Below, piece by piece: positions 28,162 through 36,840 of a DNA stretch of 64,000 nucleotides; position 1 is the first letter of the stretch, and each line of letters opens with the position of its first letter. The stretch comes from Fusobacterium sp. SYSU M8D902 (GTDB lineage Bacteria; Fusobacteriota; Fusobacteriia; Fusobacteriales; Fusobacteriaceae), in the NCBI RefSeq assembly GCF_040199715.1, contig NZ_JBEFNA010000006.1, forward strand, positions 1 to 64,000. Reading direction: 5' to 3'. The notes beneath the pieces are model-generated. The model ran no database searches. It worked only from the letters and a program-made list of their open reading frames with translations, and had not been told where the DNA came from. Made by a program: the position numbers and the translations under genes.

Positions 28162-28192
28162 GAAATAAATTAGTAAATAGGAGTATAAATTT

Positions 28193-29587
28193 ATGGATAA
28201 ATTGATCTTAGAAGATGGTGATACCCTTTATCTTAAATTATATAATTTCTTAAAAAAAGATATTGAAAGTGAAAAATTGACTTATAAACTCCCTTCAATT
28301 AGGAAATTAGCTAAAAAATTTAAAGTTAGTAATTTTACTGTAATTAAAGCTTACGAATTATTAGAAAAAAATGCTTATGTTTTCTCTAAAAAAGGGAGTG
28401 GTTTCTATATAAAATATAATAGAAATAATCACTTTTTTTATCCAGAAGATTATATGATAAATGAAGAGTTTAAATACAATTATTTTACTGACAACTGTAA
28501 CATTGATTTTTCTTCAGCTTCACCTAAAAGCAATTTTTTTCCTATAGATATTTTAAAAAGTACCATCAATTCTATATTAGACACTCAAGGTGAAAAAGCG
28601 CTTCTCTATGAGCTCCCACAAGGAAATATTGAGTTTAGAAAATGTATCTTAAAAACATTAAAAACTATGGATATAGAAACAAAACTTGAAAATATACAGA
28701 TAATCTCTGGAGCTCAACAAGGAATCAATTTAATTAGCCAAGTTCTTATCCAAAATAATGATATCGTAATTGTTGAAGATCCCACTTATAAAGGAGCAAT
28801 TAATAGTTTTAAAGAAAAAGGAGCAATAATCGAAAGAATTCCTCTTGATAAAGATGGAATTAATATAGAATTATTAGAAAACTTTTTAAAATATAACCAA
28901 ATTAGACTACTATATATAATTCCTATATTCCAAAATCCTACTGGAATAACTCTATCTCAGGAAAAAAAATACAAACTTTTAAATTTAGCAGAAAAATATA
29001 ACTTCTATATTATTGAAGATGATAGTAGCTCTGAACTTTATTTTAAAGACAAAATCTTTCCACTTAAAAGTTTAGATAATAAAGATAGAGTTATTTTTAT
29101 AAAAAGTTACTCCAAAATTTTTATGCCTGGATTTAGAATAGGATTTATGATTGTTCCACCATCAATAGTTTCTGAAGTAATCAGAACAAAGTATTCTACA
29201 GATATTTCCACCTCTGGATTAAATCAAAGAATTTTTCAATATTTTCTAGAAAATAACATTTGGATGGACTATATCTTTAAACTCAGAAAAGAGTACTCTA
29301 TAAAACAAGAGTTACTCTTTAATGAACTTTCAACAATTACAGAAATTAGTTTTAACAAACCTCAAGGTGGTTTATCTTTTTGGATAAAACTTCCTCCTAA
29401 TATCACTGGAGAAGCCATATATTTCAAACTTATAAAAGAAGGTGTCAGGATTATTCCTGGTGTTGTTTTTTCTATAAATTATTCAACCTATTTGCGTTTA
29501 AGTTTTGCCCAATGTAATTCTAATCAAATAAAAAAAGGAATAAAGTTGTTTAAAAAAGTGCTTTCTGAGCTAATTAATATTAATTAG
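28193..29587 (+). CDS. pdxR: MocR/GntR-type PLP-dependent regulator, probable PdxR
   Basis: This 464-residue fusion has an N-terminal GntR winged helix (about residues 10-75, PSIRKLAKKFKVSNFTVIKAY) joined to a class I aminotransferase-like domain (about 105-460). That domain has the PLP lysine in KSYSKIFMPGFRIGF and a cofactor region NPTGITLS. Such proteins sense PLP and do not usually act as enzymes. Divergence from pdxST strongly suggests PdxR, an activator of those genes when PLP is low and an autorepressor. It starts at ATG 28193 with AGGAG upstream. Confidence 0.88.
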   Translation: MDKLILEDGDTLYLKLYNFLKKDIESEKLTYKLPSIRKLAKKFKVSNFTVIKAYELLEKNAYVFSKKGSGFYIKYNRNNHFFYPEDYMINEEFKYNYFTDNCNIDFSSASPKSNFFPIDILKSTINSILDTQGEKALLYELPQGNIEFRKCILKTLKTMDIETKLENIQIISGAQQGINLISQVLIQNNDIVIVEDPTYKGAINSFKEKGAIIERIPLDKDGINIELLENFLKYNQIRLLYIIPIFQNPTGITLSQEKKYKLLNLAEKYNFYIIEDDSSSELYFKDKIFPLKSLDNKDRVIFIKSYSKIFMPGFRIGFMIVPPSIVSEVIRTKYSTDISTSGLNQRIFQYFLENNIWMDYIFKLRKEYSIKQELLFNELSTITEISFNKPQGGLSFWIKLPPNITGEAIYFKLIKEGVRIIPGVVFSINYSTYLRLSFAQCNSNQIKKGIKLFKKVLSELININ

Positions 29588-29598
29588 TATAGAAAAAT

Positions 29599-29636
29599 AA
29601 AAGGATGTCACAAATTATTATTGTAACATCCTTTTT
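29599..29636. terminator. Bidirectional terminator between pdxR and upp
   Basis: AAAGGATGT...ACATCCTTT forms the stem, extended inward by ACAA/TTGT with one mismatch. Runs of A before and T after serve both convergent genes. Confidence 0.82.
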
Positions 29637-29647
29637 ATTGATATTAG

Positions 29648-30271
29648 TTATTTAGTTCCAAATATTCTATCTCCACAATCTCCTAGTCCTGGATAAATAT
29701 ACCCTTCAGCTGTTAAACCTTGGTCTATTTTAGCTGTGTATATAGCTACATCTGGATGTTTATTTAAAAGTTTTGCAATTCCTTCTGGAGCAGCAACAAG
29801 ACACATAAATATAATATCTTTTACTCCTTGATTTTTTAAATAGTCTATTGCATATACAGCAGATCCTCCTGTTGCTAACATAGGATCAACTACTATTACT
29901 TTTCTTGAAGTTATATCTACAGGAAGTTTACAATAGTAATATACAGGTTCTAATGTCTCTTCGTTTCTATATACTCCTATATGTCCAACTTTAGCTGTTG
30001 GCATAAGATCTAGTATTCCATCTGTCATTCCTAATCCAGCTCTTAATATTGGTATGATTGCCAATCTATCTTGTAATTCACAACCTGTTGTTGTCATAAG
30101 AGGTGTTGTAACTTCTTTATCTTGTAATTTTAAATTTTTTGTTGCCTCATATGTCATAAGTTTAGCAATCTCATTTAAATTTTCTCTAAATGATTTAGTG
30201 TCAGTATCTACACTTCTCATCAATGTTAATTTATGCTGAATTAATGGGTGATTAATCTCTATTACCGCCAT
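29648..30271 (-). CDS. upp: Uracil phosphoribosyltransferase
   Basis: This 207-residue salvage enzyme makes UMP from uracil and PRPP. It has [10 protein letters not shown], the PRPP loop [12 protein letters not shown] and the uracil-site C-terminus [14 protein letters not shown]. It starts at ATG 30271 with AAGGAGG upstream. It begins 25 bp after the rpmE terminator, so it may depend on readthrough or on a promoter whose -10 lies in the T-tract. Confidence 0.96.
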   Translation of the reverse strand: MAVIEINHPLIQHKLTLMRSVDTDTKSFRENLNEIAKLMTYEATKNLKLQDKEVTTPLMTTTGCELQDRLAIIPILRAGLGMTDGILDLMPTAKVGHIGVYRNEETLEPVYYYCKLPVDITSRKVIVVDPMLATGGSAVYAIDYLKNQGVKDIIFMCLVAAPEGIAKLLNKHPDVAIYTAKIDQGLTAEGYIYPGLGDCGDRIFGTK

Positions 30272-30295
30272 GTCATTCCTCCTTAAATATATTTT

Positions 30296-30326
30296 TATAA
30301 AAAAAGTAGGATATTAACCCTACTTT
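30296..30326 (-). terminator. Terminator of rpmE
   Basis: A perfect 8-bp stem AAAGTAGG with CCTACTTT. On the minus strand it exits into a long T-run. Confidence 0.82.
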
Positions 30327-30337
30327 CCTTTAATAAA

Positions 30338-30550
30338 CTATTTTTTGATGCTATATTTTTTATTGAATTTGTCAACTCTTCCAGCTGCATCGATAAATTT
30401 AGCCTTTCCAGTATAGAATGGATGGCATTTTGAACATACTGCTACTTTAAGTTCGCTCCCTTTAGCATATGTTGATCTTGTTTCAAATTTTTCTCCACAA
30501 GTACACTCAACAGTTACTACATTATATTGTGGATGAATTCCGTTTCTCAT
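30338..30550 (-). CDS. rpmE: Ribosomal protein bL31, zinc-binding type
   Basis: This 70-residue protein has the four-cysteine arrangement of the zinc (C+) form: ECTCG near residues 15-19 and [10 protein letters not shown] near 38-47. It sits in the large-subunit central protuberance. It starts at ATG 30550 with GAAGGTG upstream. Confidence 0.97.
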   Translation of the reverse strand: MRNGIHPQYNVVTVECTCGEKFETRSTYAKGSELKVAVCSKCHPFYTGKAKFIDAAGRVDKFNKKYSIKK

Positions 30551-30707
30551 ATTTTCACCTTCCTACAAAAATTTTTCTTAATATCGAAGTTATTTTATCA
30601 TACTTCTCAATTTTGTGCAACTATTTTTTGTTTGTTTCAAAAAAAAATTGTAAAATTTTAATTTATGAGCTAAGATATCTCTATGAATACATTTCAGGAG
30701 GAAAAGT

Positions 30708-31328
30708 GTGGCAAAAAAAATTTATGCATATTTCTTAGAAAAGGAAAATAAAAGTGGAATAGTTGAAACTTGGGATGAATGTAAGTTAATTGTATCTGGA
30801 AAAAAAGCGAGATATAAATCTTTTCCAACTATTGCAGAGGGGAAACTTTGGTTATCCAATGGAGCTAACTATGAAAAAAAAGCTGAAATAAAGAGAGAGA
30901 TTCAAAAAAATCTTTCTTCTGGAATATATTTTGATGCTGGAACTGGTAGAGGTATTGGAGTAGAAACAAGGGTAACTGATGAAAGTGGAAAATCTTTATT
31001 ACATCATAATACATTAGGATATCCAACTAATGAGTTTGATAATATCTATCTTGGAAAAGAAAAAACTAATAACTTTGGTGAATTATTGGGTCTTTTACTA
31101 GCTATTGATATTGCAACAGAATTAAATTATAAAAATATCTATGGAGATAGTAATTTAGTTCTCTATTTCTGGTCAAAAGGTATGTATAAGAGAGATAATT
31201 TGGCACCAGAGACAGTGGAGCTGATCTTAAGGGTTATAAGAGCTAGAAAAATCTTTGAAAACAATGGTGGAAATATTCACTATATTTCTGGAGATTATAA
31301 TCCTGCAGATTTAGGATTCCACAGATAA
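30708..31328 (+). CDS. Ribonuclease H with N-terminal viroplasmin-like domain
   Basis: This 206-residue protein has an N-terminal RNase H1 hybrid-binding/viroplasmin segment (about residues 1-50, AYFLEKENKSGIVETW ... FPTIAEGKLWL). An RNase H fold follows, with acidic positions in IYFDAGTG, NNFGELLGLLLAI, IYGDSNLV and NPADLGFHR. It should degrade RNA in RNA-DNA hybrids. The start is GTG at 30708 with AGGAGG upstream. The RNase H core is less like E. coli RnhA than usual but keeps the four acidic residues. A YwaF-like gene follows 15 bp later. Confidence 0.87.
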   Translation: MAKKIYAYFLEKENKSGIVETWDECKLIVSGKKARYKSFPTIAEGKLWLSNGANYEKKAEIKREIQKNLSSGIYFDAGTGRGIGVETRVTDESGKSLLHHNTLGYPTNEFDNIYLGKEKTNNFGELLGLLLAIDIATELNYKNIYGDSNLVLYFWSKGMYKRDNLAPETVELILRVIRARKIFENNGGNIHYISGDYNPADLGFHR

Positions 31329-31343
31329 AGGGGGAATTTTGGT

Positions 31344-32033
31344 ATGGAGAATTTTAAGGTTTTTAGTAGTGAACATTTTTGGATAATTTTTTCCAATGTT
31401 TTATTTTTTATTTTTTTAATAATTATTGCTAACTTTTTTAATAAAAAACGATTTGCAAAAATCTCTGCAGTAGCAATATTTTTACTTAAAATCAGTGAAT
31501 TGGTTTATAGATATATGTATAATAGTGAAAGTATCTCTCAACTTTTACCACTTCATCTTTGTAATATAACTCTAATTTTTATTATAATTATGATGCTCAG
31601 TGGTTCTAATACCTTGTTTCAACTCTGTTATTACTGGAGTTTAGGAGCTATTTTTGCAATCATTACACCAGATATAAAGTACTCATTTCCTAATTTTATG
31701 ACTTTGAGTTTTTTCATTACACATTTTTATATATTATTTGCAGTGATCTATGCATATGTACACTTCAAATTTAGACCTACATTAGGTGGCTATTTTTCAG
31801 CTTTCTTTTCTATTAATTTAATAGCTTTGGGAGTGTATTTTATAAATGATAAACTTGGCACAAACTATCTATATATAAATAGGTTACCTTCGTTTTCATC
31901 TCCACTGAACTATTTTGGAGAGTGGCCTAATTACATCATTGTTGCAGAGTTAATATATATTATTATCACTTATATTGCTTATCTTCCTATGAGAAATAGA
32001 TCTGTAAAGTTTAAAAAAGAGAGTTTTTATTAA
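31344..32033 (+). CDS. TIGR02206-type (YwaF-like) membrane protein
   Basis: This 229-residue membrane protein has about six to seven hydrophobic helices and the family-like motifs LLPLHLCNITLI, YYWSLGAIFAIITPD and FITHFYILF. Function is unknown in the family. It starts at ATG 31344 with AAAGGGGGA upstream and lies 15 bp after the RNase H gene, followed by a terminator. Confidence 0.8.
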   Translation: MENFKVFSSEHFWIIFSNVLFFIFLIIIANFFNKKRFAKISAVAIFLLKISELVYRYMYNSESISQLLPLHLCNITLIFIIIMMLSGSNTLFQLCYYWSLGAIFAIITPDIKYSFPNFMTLSFFITHFYILFAVIYAYVHFKFRPTLGGYFSAFFSINLIALGVYFINDKLGTNYLYINRLPSFSSPLNYFGEWPNYIIVAELIYIIITYIAYLPMRNRSVKFKKESFY

Positions 32034-32058
32034 AATATAAACATTTCTAAATCACTAA

Positions 32059-32095
32059 AAAACTACTGAAATTAGAATATTTTGGTAGTTTTTTT
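32059..32095 (+). terminator. Rho-independent terminator
   Basis: AAAACTAC pairs with GTAGTTTT and the stem extends inward; T7 follows on the plus strand. Confidence 0.8.
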
Positions 32096-32235
32096 ATTAC
32101 TCTTCTACATCTATAATAATTTTTTATTATCATAAAATAAATAATTATAAATTTTACTAATATTTAACTGGACTATTTTTTATAAAAATATTATAATAAC
32201 TCTGTTAATTAAAAATTTATAATAAGGAGAGTATT

Positions 32236-33174
32236 ATGAGATCTTTTAAAGAGATTTTTAAGGCTTTGCCTGTGGCACTTACTGGTTTGGCTTTAGGAAT
32301 ATCAGGAATAAGTGGAGCTTTGTCTGCTATTTTTAATCCTGCTTTTTTGTATATTGGAAATTTTATTTCTTTAATGTTATTATTACCTATAATTACTAAA
32401 AACTTTTTACATTTTGATGTTTTTAAAGAAGAGTTGAAACACCCAACAATAGGAAGTTTTATCCCCACTTTAGATATGGCTCTGATGAATTTTTCTGTAG
32501 TGTTATATCACTTTTCCCCTGTTTTAGGAAAAGGTTTATGGCTATTATGTATAGTTTTACACTTTATATTTGGTACATCATTTATTTACCATCGTTGCAA
32601 CTCTTGGAATATGCATCATATGATTCCAAGTTGGTTTGTTCCACCAATTGGAATAGTTGTAGCTTGTGTAAGCTCTTCATCTATGGGTATGCCATTCTTA
32701 ACACAGATAATTTTCTATATTGGTTTTGTTTTTTATATAGTTATGTTACCATTGATGTTGTACAGAATAATTTTTGTAGAAAGAATTGATGATGCAAGAC
32801 TTCCTACATTTGCTATTATGGCTGCTCCACCAAATCTATGTTTAGCTGGTTACTTGGTTGCTTTTAGTAGCCCTAATCCTACAATTGTAAATTTTCTTTT
32901 TCCATTAGGAATATTTATGACAGCATTAATATATATAGCAATGTTTAAAATTTTTAGATTAGATTTTACTCCAGTATATGCATCATTCACTTTCCCATTG
33001 GCTATAAGTTCTACTGCTATTTTAAAATATTCAAAATACATTAGTAGTTTTGATCTAGCTAGAGGAGAGTTTTGGTATGACTTTGCCTGTATAGCATCTA
33101 TTATGGCTACTATCTTAATCTCAGGAATATTCATAAAAATGTTAATCTTTATTAAGAAGAATATTCTTGCTTAA
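32236..33174 (+). CDS. TDT-family (TehA/SLAC1-like) membrane transporter
   Basis: This 312-residue protein has about ten hydrophobic segments, starting with VALTGLALGISGISGA and including PSWFVPPIGIVVAC and APPNLCLAGYL, patterns of the tellurite-resistance/dicarboxylate transporter family. It probably moves an anion such as malate or another organic acid, or acts as a channel; the substrate is not readable from sequence. It starts at ATG 32236 with AAGGAGAG upstream. It is monocistronic with its own terminator. Confidence 0.83.
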   Translation: MRSFKEIFKALPVALTGLALGISGISGALSAIFNPAFLYIGNFISLMLLLPIITKNFLHFDVFKEELKHPTIGSFIPTLDMALMNFSVVLYHFSPVLGKGLWLLCIVLHFIFGTSFIYHRCNSWNMHHMIPSWFVPPIGIVVACVSSSSMGMPFLTQIIFYIGFVFYIVMLPLMLYRIIFVERIDDARLPTFAIMAAPPNLCLAGYLVAFSSPNPTIVNFLFPLGIFMTALIYIAMFKIFRLDFTPVYASFTFPLAISSTAILKYSKYISSFDLARGEFWYDFACIASIMATILISGIFIKMLIFIKKNILA

Positions 33175-33202
33175 TTTTACATCCTAATTCATATTTTTTT
33201 TA

Positions 33203-33239
33203 AGGCTATTAGCCCTTTATTAGGGCTGATAGTCTTTTT
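33203..33239 (+). terminator. Strong rho-independent terminator
   Basis: AGGCTATTAGCCCT pairs with AGGGCTGATAGTCT (two wobble pairs), followed by T-rich sequence. Confidence 0.88.
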
Positions 33240-33322
33240 AATTTGGGAAGAATTAAAATGGTTAGTTTTTCAATTTCTTGAGATTAAAATTTGAGTGTAA
33301 AAAAATAAATATCAATATATTC

Positions 33323-33351
33323 TTGACATTAAAGTAAATTATTGATATAAC
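33323..33351 (+). promoter_or_regulatory. Promoter P1 of bcd-etfBA
   Basis: TTGACA, 17-bp spacer, TATAAC. A transcript from here would carry a leader of about 355 nt before bcd. Confidence 0.75.
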
Positions 33352-33448
33352 TAATAATATGAGTCCTATGGATAGACTAGATGTTTGTAAAAAGTTCAAT
33401 AAATACTATTTTCTTTTTATAACTAAATGTGATTTTTATTAAAAAAAC

Positions 33449-33477
33449 TTAATTTTTTTATAAAAATATGCTATACT
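33449..33477 (+). promoter_or_regulatory. Promoter P2 of bcd-etfBA
   Basis: TTAATT, 17-bp spacer, TATACT with upstream TATGC giving an extended -10. The predicted start is near 33484, at the edge of the structured leader. Confidence 0.6.
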
Positions 33478-33483
33478 ATCGAT

Positions 33484-33660
33484 AGGAAGAATCAATAGGA
33501 TTTAAACAGAAAATATTTTTTGTTTCTAAATCTATCTGATTCTATATAGTAGTTAAAAACTGCTAGGTAAGGGGAGTATCAAGGGGAGTTTGCTTTTTCG
33601 TCCCAGTATAGGATTAATAACTTTAAAATTATACTAAATAAATTTTGAAAAAGTTATATT
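33484..33660 (+). ncRNA. Candidate structured 5' leader RNA of bcd-etfBA
   Basis: This is non-coding sequence with strong folding potential. Hairpin I (33488-33543) pairs AGAATCA with TGATTCT and continues inward through ATAG/CTAT and ATTTA/TAAAT. Hairpin II (33547-33565) pairs TAGTAGTT with AACTGCTA around AAA. A direct repeat AAGGGGAGT occurs at 33569 and 33581. AGTTT at 33587 could instead pair with AAACT at 33557, which would break hairpin II. GGGA (33584) can pair with TCCC (33601). No class I know matches; GGGGAGTA recalls yybP-ykoY but the rest does not. Confidence 0.5.
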
Positions 33661-33715
33661 ATGAGTTCAAGCAAAATAATGAAAGAGTAATTTTTTTTGT
33701 AGGAGGATTAAAAGA

Positions 33716-34861
33716 ATGGAATTTAATATGCCTAAAACACATGAACTTTTCAGACAAATGATAAGAGAATTTGCTGAAAAAGAGGTAAAACCTCTAGCTG
33801 CTGAAGTTGATGAAGAGGAGAGATTCCCAGTAGAAACAGTTAAGAAAATGGCTGAAATTGGATTAATGGGTATCCCTATTCCTAAAGAGTATGGTGGAGC
33901 TGGTGGAGATAACGTAATGTACGCTATGGCTGTAGAAGAACTTTCTAGAGTTTGTGGTACAACAGGAGTTATTGTTTCTGCACACACTTCATTAGGAACT
34001 TGGCCAATTTTAAAATTTGGTACTGAAGAGCAAAAACAAAAATATATTCCAAAATTAGCAAGTGGAGAGTGGATTGGAGCTTTCGGATTAACTGAGCCAA
34101 ATGCTGGAACTGATGCTGCAGGACAACAAACTACTGCTGTTTTAGATGAAGCAACAAATGAATGGGTTATCAACGGTTCTAAAATATTCATAACTAACGC
34201 TGGATATGCTCACGTATATGTAATATTTGCTATGACAGACAAATCATTAGGACTAAAAGGAATATCTGCTTTCATTATTGAAGAAGGAACTCCTGGATTC
34301 TCTGTAGGTAAAAAAGAGAAAAAACTTGGAATCAAAGGATCTTCTACTTGTGAATTAATATTTGAAAATGCAAGAATCCCTAAAGAAAACTTATTAGGAC
34401 AAGTTGGAAAAGGATTTAAAATTGCTATGATGACTCTTGATGGAGGAAGAATAGGAATTGCTTCTCAAGCATTAGGAATCGCACAAGGTGCTTTAGATGA
34501 AACTGTAAACTATGTAAAAGAGAGAAAACAATTCAAGAGAGCATTAGCTCAATTCCAAAATACTCAATTCCAATTAGCTGACTTAGAAGTTAAGATCGAA
34601 GCTGCAAGACTTCTTGTTTACAAAGCTGCATGGAGAGAAAGCAACCACCTACCATATACAGTAGATGCTGCTAGAGCAAAACTATTTGCTGCAGAAACTG
34701 CTATGGAAGTAACTACAAAAGCAGTTCAACTACACGGAGGATATGGATACACTAGAGAATATCCAGTAGAAAGAATGATGAGAGATGCTAAGATTACTGA
34801 GATCTATGAAGGAACTTCAGAAGTTCAAAGAATGGTAATCTCTGGAAATCTTTTAAAATAG
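33716..34861 (+). CDS. bcd: Butyryl-CoA (short-chain acyl-CoA) dehydrogenase
   Basis: This 381-residue FAD enzyme has FGLTEPNAGTDA, FITNAGYA, LGIKGSSTCEL, QLHGGYGYTREYPVERMMRDAKI and the catalytic Glu in ITEIYEGTSE. With EtfAB encoded next, it should reduce crotonyl-CoA to butyryl-CoA. In clostridia this complex is electron-bifurcating, coupling the step to ferredoxin reduction; that is probable but not proven here. It starts at ATG 33716 with AGGAGG upstream. Two promoters and a long structured leader precede it. Confidence 0.93.
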   Translation: MEFNMPKTHELFRQMIREFAEKEVKPLAAEVDEEERFPVETVKKMAEIGLMGIPIPKEYGGAGGDNVMYAMAVEELSRVCGTTGVIVSAHTSLGTWPILKFGTEEQKQKYIPKLASGEWIGAFGLTEPNAGTDAAGQQTTAVLDEATNEWVINGSKIFITNAGYAHVYVIFAMTDKSLGLKGISAFIIEEGTPGFSVGKKEKKLGIKGSSTCELIFENARIPKENLLGQVGKGFKIAMMTLDGGRIGIASQALGIAQGALDETVNYVKERKQFKRALAQFQNTQFQLADLEVKIEAARLLVYKAAWRESNHLPYTVDAARAKLFAAETAMEVTTKAVQLHGGYGYTREYPVERMMRDAKITEIYEGTSEVQRMVISGNLLK

Positions 34862-34917
34862 TTATTAAATAATTTAAGAAATTAAAAGTTCAGGAATTAA
34901 TATATGGAGGATGCAAG

Positions 34918-35703
34918 ATGAAAATAGTAGTTTGTATAAAGCAAGTTCCAGATACAACTGAGATAAAATTAGATCCAGTAACAGGAACATTAATTAGAGA
35001 TGGAGTTCCTAGTATTATGAACCCAGATGATAAAGCTGGATTAGAAGAAGCATTAAGATTAAAAGATAAATATAATGCCCATGTAACTGTTATTACAATG
35101 GGACCACCTCAAGCTGAGGCTATCTTAAGAGAAGCTTATGCAATGGGTGCAGATAGAGCAATACTATTAACAGATAGAAAATTTGGAGGAGCTGATACTT
35201 TAGCTACTTCTAACACTATAGCTGCTGCTTTAAGAAAAATAGATGCAGACTTAATAATCGCTGGAAGACAAGCAATAGACGGAGATACTGCTCAAGTAGG
35301 TCCACAAATTGCTGAGCACCTTGATTTACCACAAGTATCTTATGTTAAAGAGATGCAATATGATGATAAAGACAATAGCTTAACTATAAAAAGAGTTGTT
35401 GAAGATGGATACTACTTAGTAAATGTTCAATTACCTGCTCTTGTAACTGTATTAACTGAAGCTAACGCTCCAAGATATATGAGAGTTAAAGGAATCGTTG
35501 AAGCATTTGATAAACCAGTTGAAACTTGGACATTTGATGATATCGAAATAAATCCTGAAATAATTGGATTAAAAGGATCACCTACAAAAGTTAAAAAATC
35601 ATTTACTAAAGGAGCTAAACAAGCTGGTAAAGTATTTGAATTAGACACTAAAGAAGCTGTTGAATTAATTGTTGAAAAATTAAAAGAGAAATTTGTTATC
35701 TAA
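34918..35703 (+). CDS. etfB: Electron transfer flavoprotein beta subunit
   Basis: This 261-residue subunit starts MKIVVCIKQVPDT and has GADRAILLTD and RQAIDGDTAQVGPQIAEHL, with the later TEANAPRYM. It pairs with EtfA to bind FAD. Its length and the bcd-etfB-etfA order match butyrate-forming Bcd-Etf operons. It starts at ATG 34918 with TGGAGG upstream, 56 bp after bcd. Confidence 0.96.
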   Translation: MKIVVCIKQVPDTTEIKLDPVTGTLIRDGVPSIMNPDDKAGLEEALRLKDKYNAHVTVITMGPPQAEAILREAYAMGADRAILLTDRKFGGADTLATSNTIAAALRKIDADLIIAGRQAIDGDTAQVGPQIAEHLDLPQVSYVKEMQYDDKDNSLTIKRVVEDGYYLVNVQLPALVTVLTEANAPRYMRVKGIVEAFDKPVETWTFDDIEINPEIIGLKGSPTKVKKSFTKGAKQAGKVFELDTKEAVELIVEKLKEKFVI

Positions 35704-35747
35704 TTAACAAAAAACCTTAATAACCTTAGGATAAAGGAGATAAGAGA

Positions 35748-36758
35748 ATGAATTTAAATGATTATAGAGGAATATTAGTATTTGCAGAGCAAAGAGACGG
35801 GGTACTTCAAAACGTTGGACTTGAATTAGTAGGAAAAGCTAAGGAATTAGCTCAAACTTTAGACGTTCCAGTAACAGCAGCATTAATAGGATATAATGTT
35901 GGAAAATTAGCTGATACTTTAGGAGAATATGGAGCAGATAAAGTTATCGTTGTAGATCAACCTAAATTAGAATTATATGATACTGAAGCTTATGCTCAAG
36001 TATTTAAAGCAATAATTGATGCTAAAAAACCTGAAATAGTTCTATTCGGAGCTACTACTTTAGGAAGAGATTTAGCACCAAGAGTATCTTCAAGAATGAA
36101 TACAGGACTTACAGCTGACTGTACTAGACTAGAAGTTAATGCTGAAACTAGAGGACTTGAAATGACAAGACCTGCATTTGGTGGAAACTTAATGGCTACT
36201 ATCATCTGTCCTGATCACAGACCTCAAATGTCAACAGTAAGACCAGGAGTTATGCAAAAATCTCCTAAAGAAGAGGGAAGAAGAGCAGAAGTTGAAAACT
36301 TCTCTGTAACTTTAGATAACTCTAAAATGAAAGTAAAAGTTTTACAAGTAGTTAAAGAAACTAAAAATAAAGTTGATATTTCTGAAGCTAAGATACTTGT
36401 ATCTGGAGGAAGAGGAATTGGATCTGCTGAAAACTTTGCAGCTTTACAATCAGTTGCTACTGAATTAGGAGCTACTGTATCTGCATCAAGAGCAGCAGTA
36501 GATGCTGGATTTATTGAGCATGATAGACAAGTTGGACAAACAGGAAAAACTGTTAGACCTGATATCTATTTCGCTTGTGGAATCTCTGGAGCAATCCAAC
36601 ACGTTGCAGGTATGGAAGAATCTGAATATATCGTAGCTATCAACAAAGATAAAGAAGCACCTATATTCAATATAGCTGACTTAGGAATTGTTGGAGATGC
36701 TAATAAGATCGCTGTTCAATTATTAGAAGCTTTAAAGAAAGCTAAAGAATCTAGATAA
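35748..36758 (+). CDS. etfA: Electron transfer flavoprotein alpha subunit
   Basis: This 336-residue subunit has the C-terminal FAD domain with SGGRGIGSAENF, ASRAAVDAGFIEHDRQVGQTG, YFACGISGAIQH and AINKDKEAPIF. It starts at ATG 35748 with AAAGGAG upstream and ends the operon before a strong terminator. Whether the complex bifurcates cannot be settled from these motifs alone. Confidence 0.96.
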   Translation: MNLNDYRGILVFAEQRDGVLQNVGLELVGKAKELAQTLDVPVTAALIGYNVGKLADTLGEYGADKVIVVDQPKLELYDTEAYAQVFKAIIDAKKPEIVLFGATTLGRDLAPRVSSRMNTGLTADCTRLEVNAETRGLEMTRPAFGGNLMATIICPDHRPQMSTVRPGVMQKSPKEEGRRAEVENFSVTLDNSKMKVKVLQVVKETKNKVDISEAKILVSGGRGIGSAENFAALQSVATELGATVSASRAAVDAGFIEHDRQVGQTGKTVRPDIYFACGISGAIQHVAGMEESEYIVAINKDKEAPIFNIADLGIVGDANKIAVQLLEALKKAKESR

Positions 36759-36765
36759 TAGATTT

Positions 36766-36801
36766 AAAGCTGGTCAAATAACACTTGACCAGCTTTTTTT
36801 T
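36766..36801 (+). terminator. Terminator of bcd-etfBA
   Basis: A perfect 12-bp stem AAAGCTGGTCAA with TTGACCAGCTTT followed by T-tract. Its 3' arm also holds the -35 of the glmS promoter. Confidence 0.93.
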
Positions 36802-36813
36802 ATAAGTTATAAT
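36785..36813 (+). promoter_or_regulatory. Promoter of glmS embedded in the etfA terminator
   Basis: TTGACC (36785-36790), 17-bp spacer made of the terminator arm and T-tract, TATAAT (36808-36813). The start would be near 36820, about 20 nt before the ribozyme. Confidence 0.8.
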
Positions 36814-36840
36814 TAACTCTATAGGGAGATTAAATTTAAG

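Noticed and set aside
33570-33604. yybP-ykoY manganese riboswitch
   Set aside because: GGGGAGTA matches a conserved string, but the remaining paired elements of that class are not present.
33478-33660. 6S RNA or SRP RNA
   Set aside because: Length fits loosely, but there is no closing 5'-3' stem with a central bubble and no SRP GGAAG/GCAGC loop.
33667-34191. 174-codon minus-strand ORF over the start of bcd
   Set aside because: Antisense shadow of bcd, rich in Ser/Pro as expected for reversed Fusobacterium codons.
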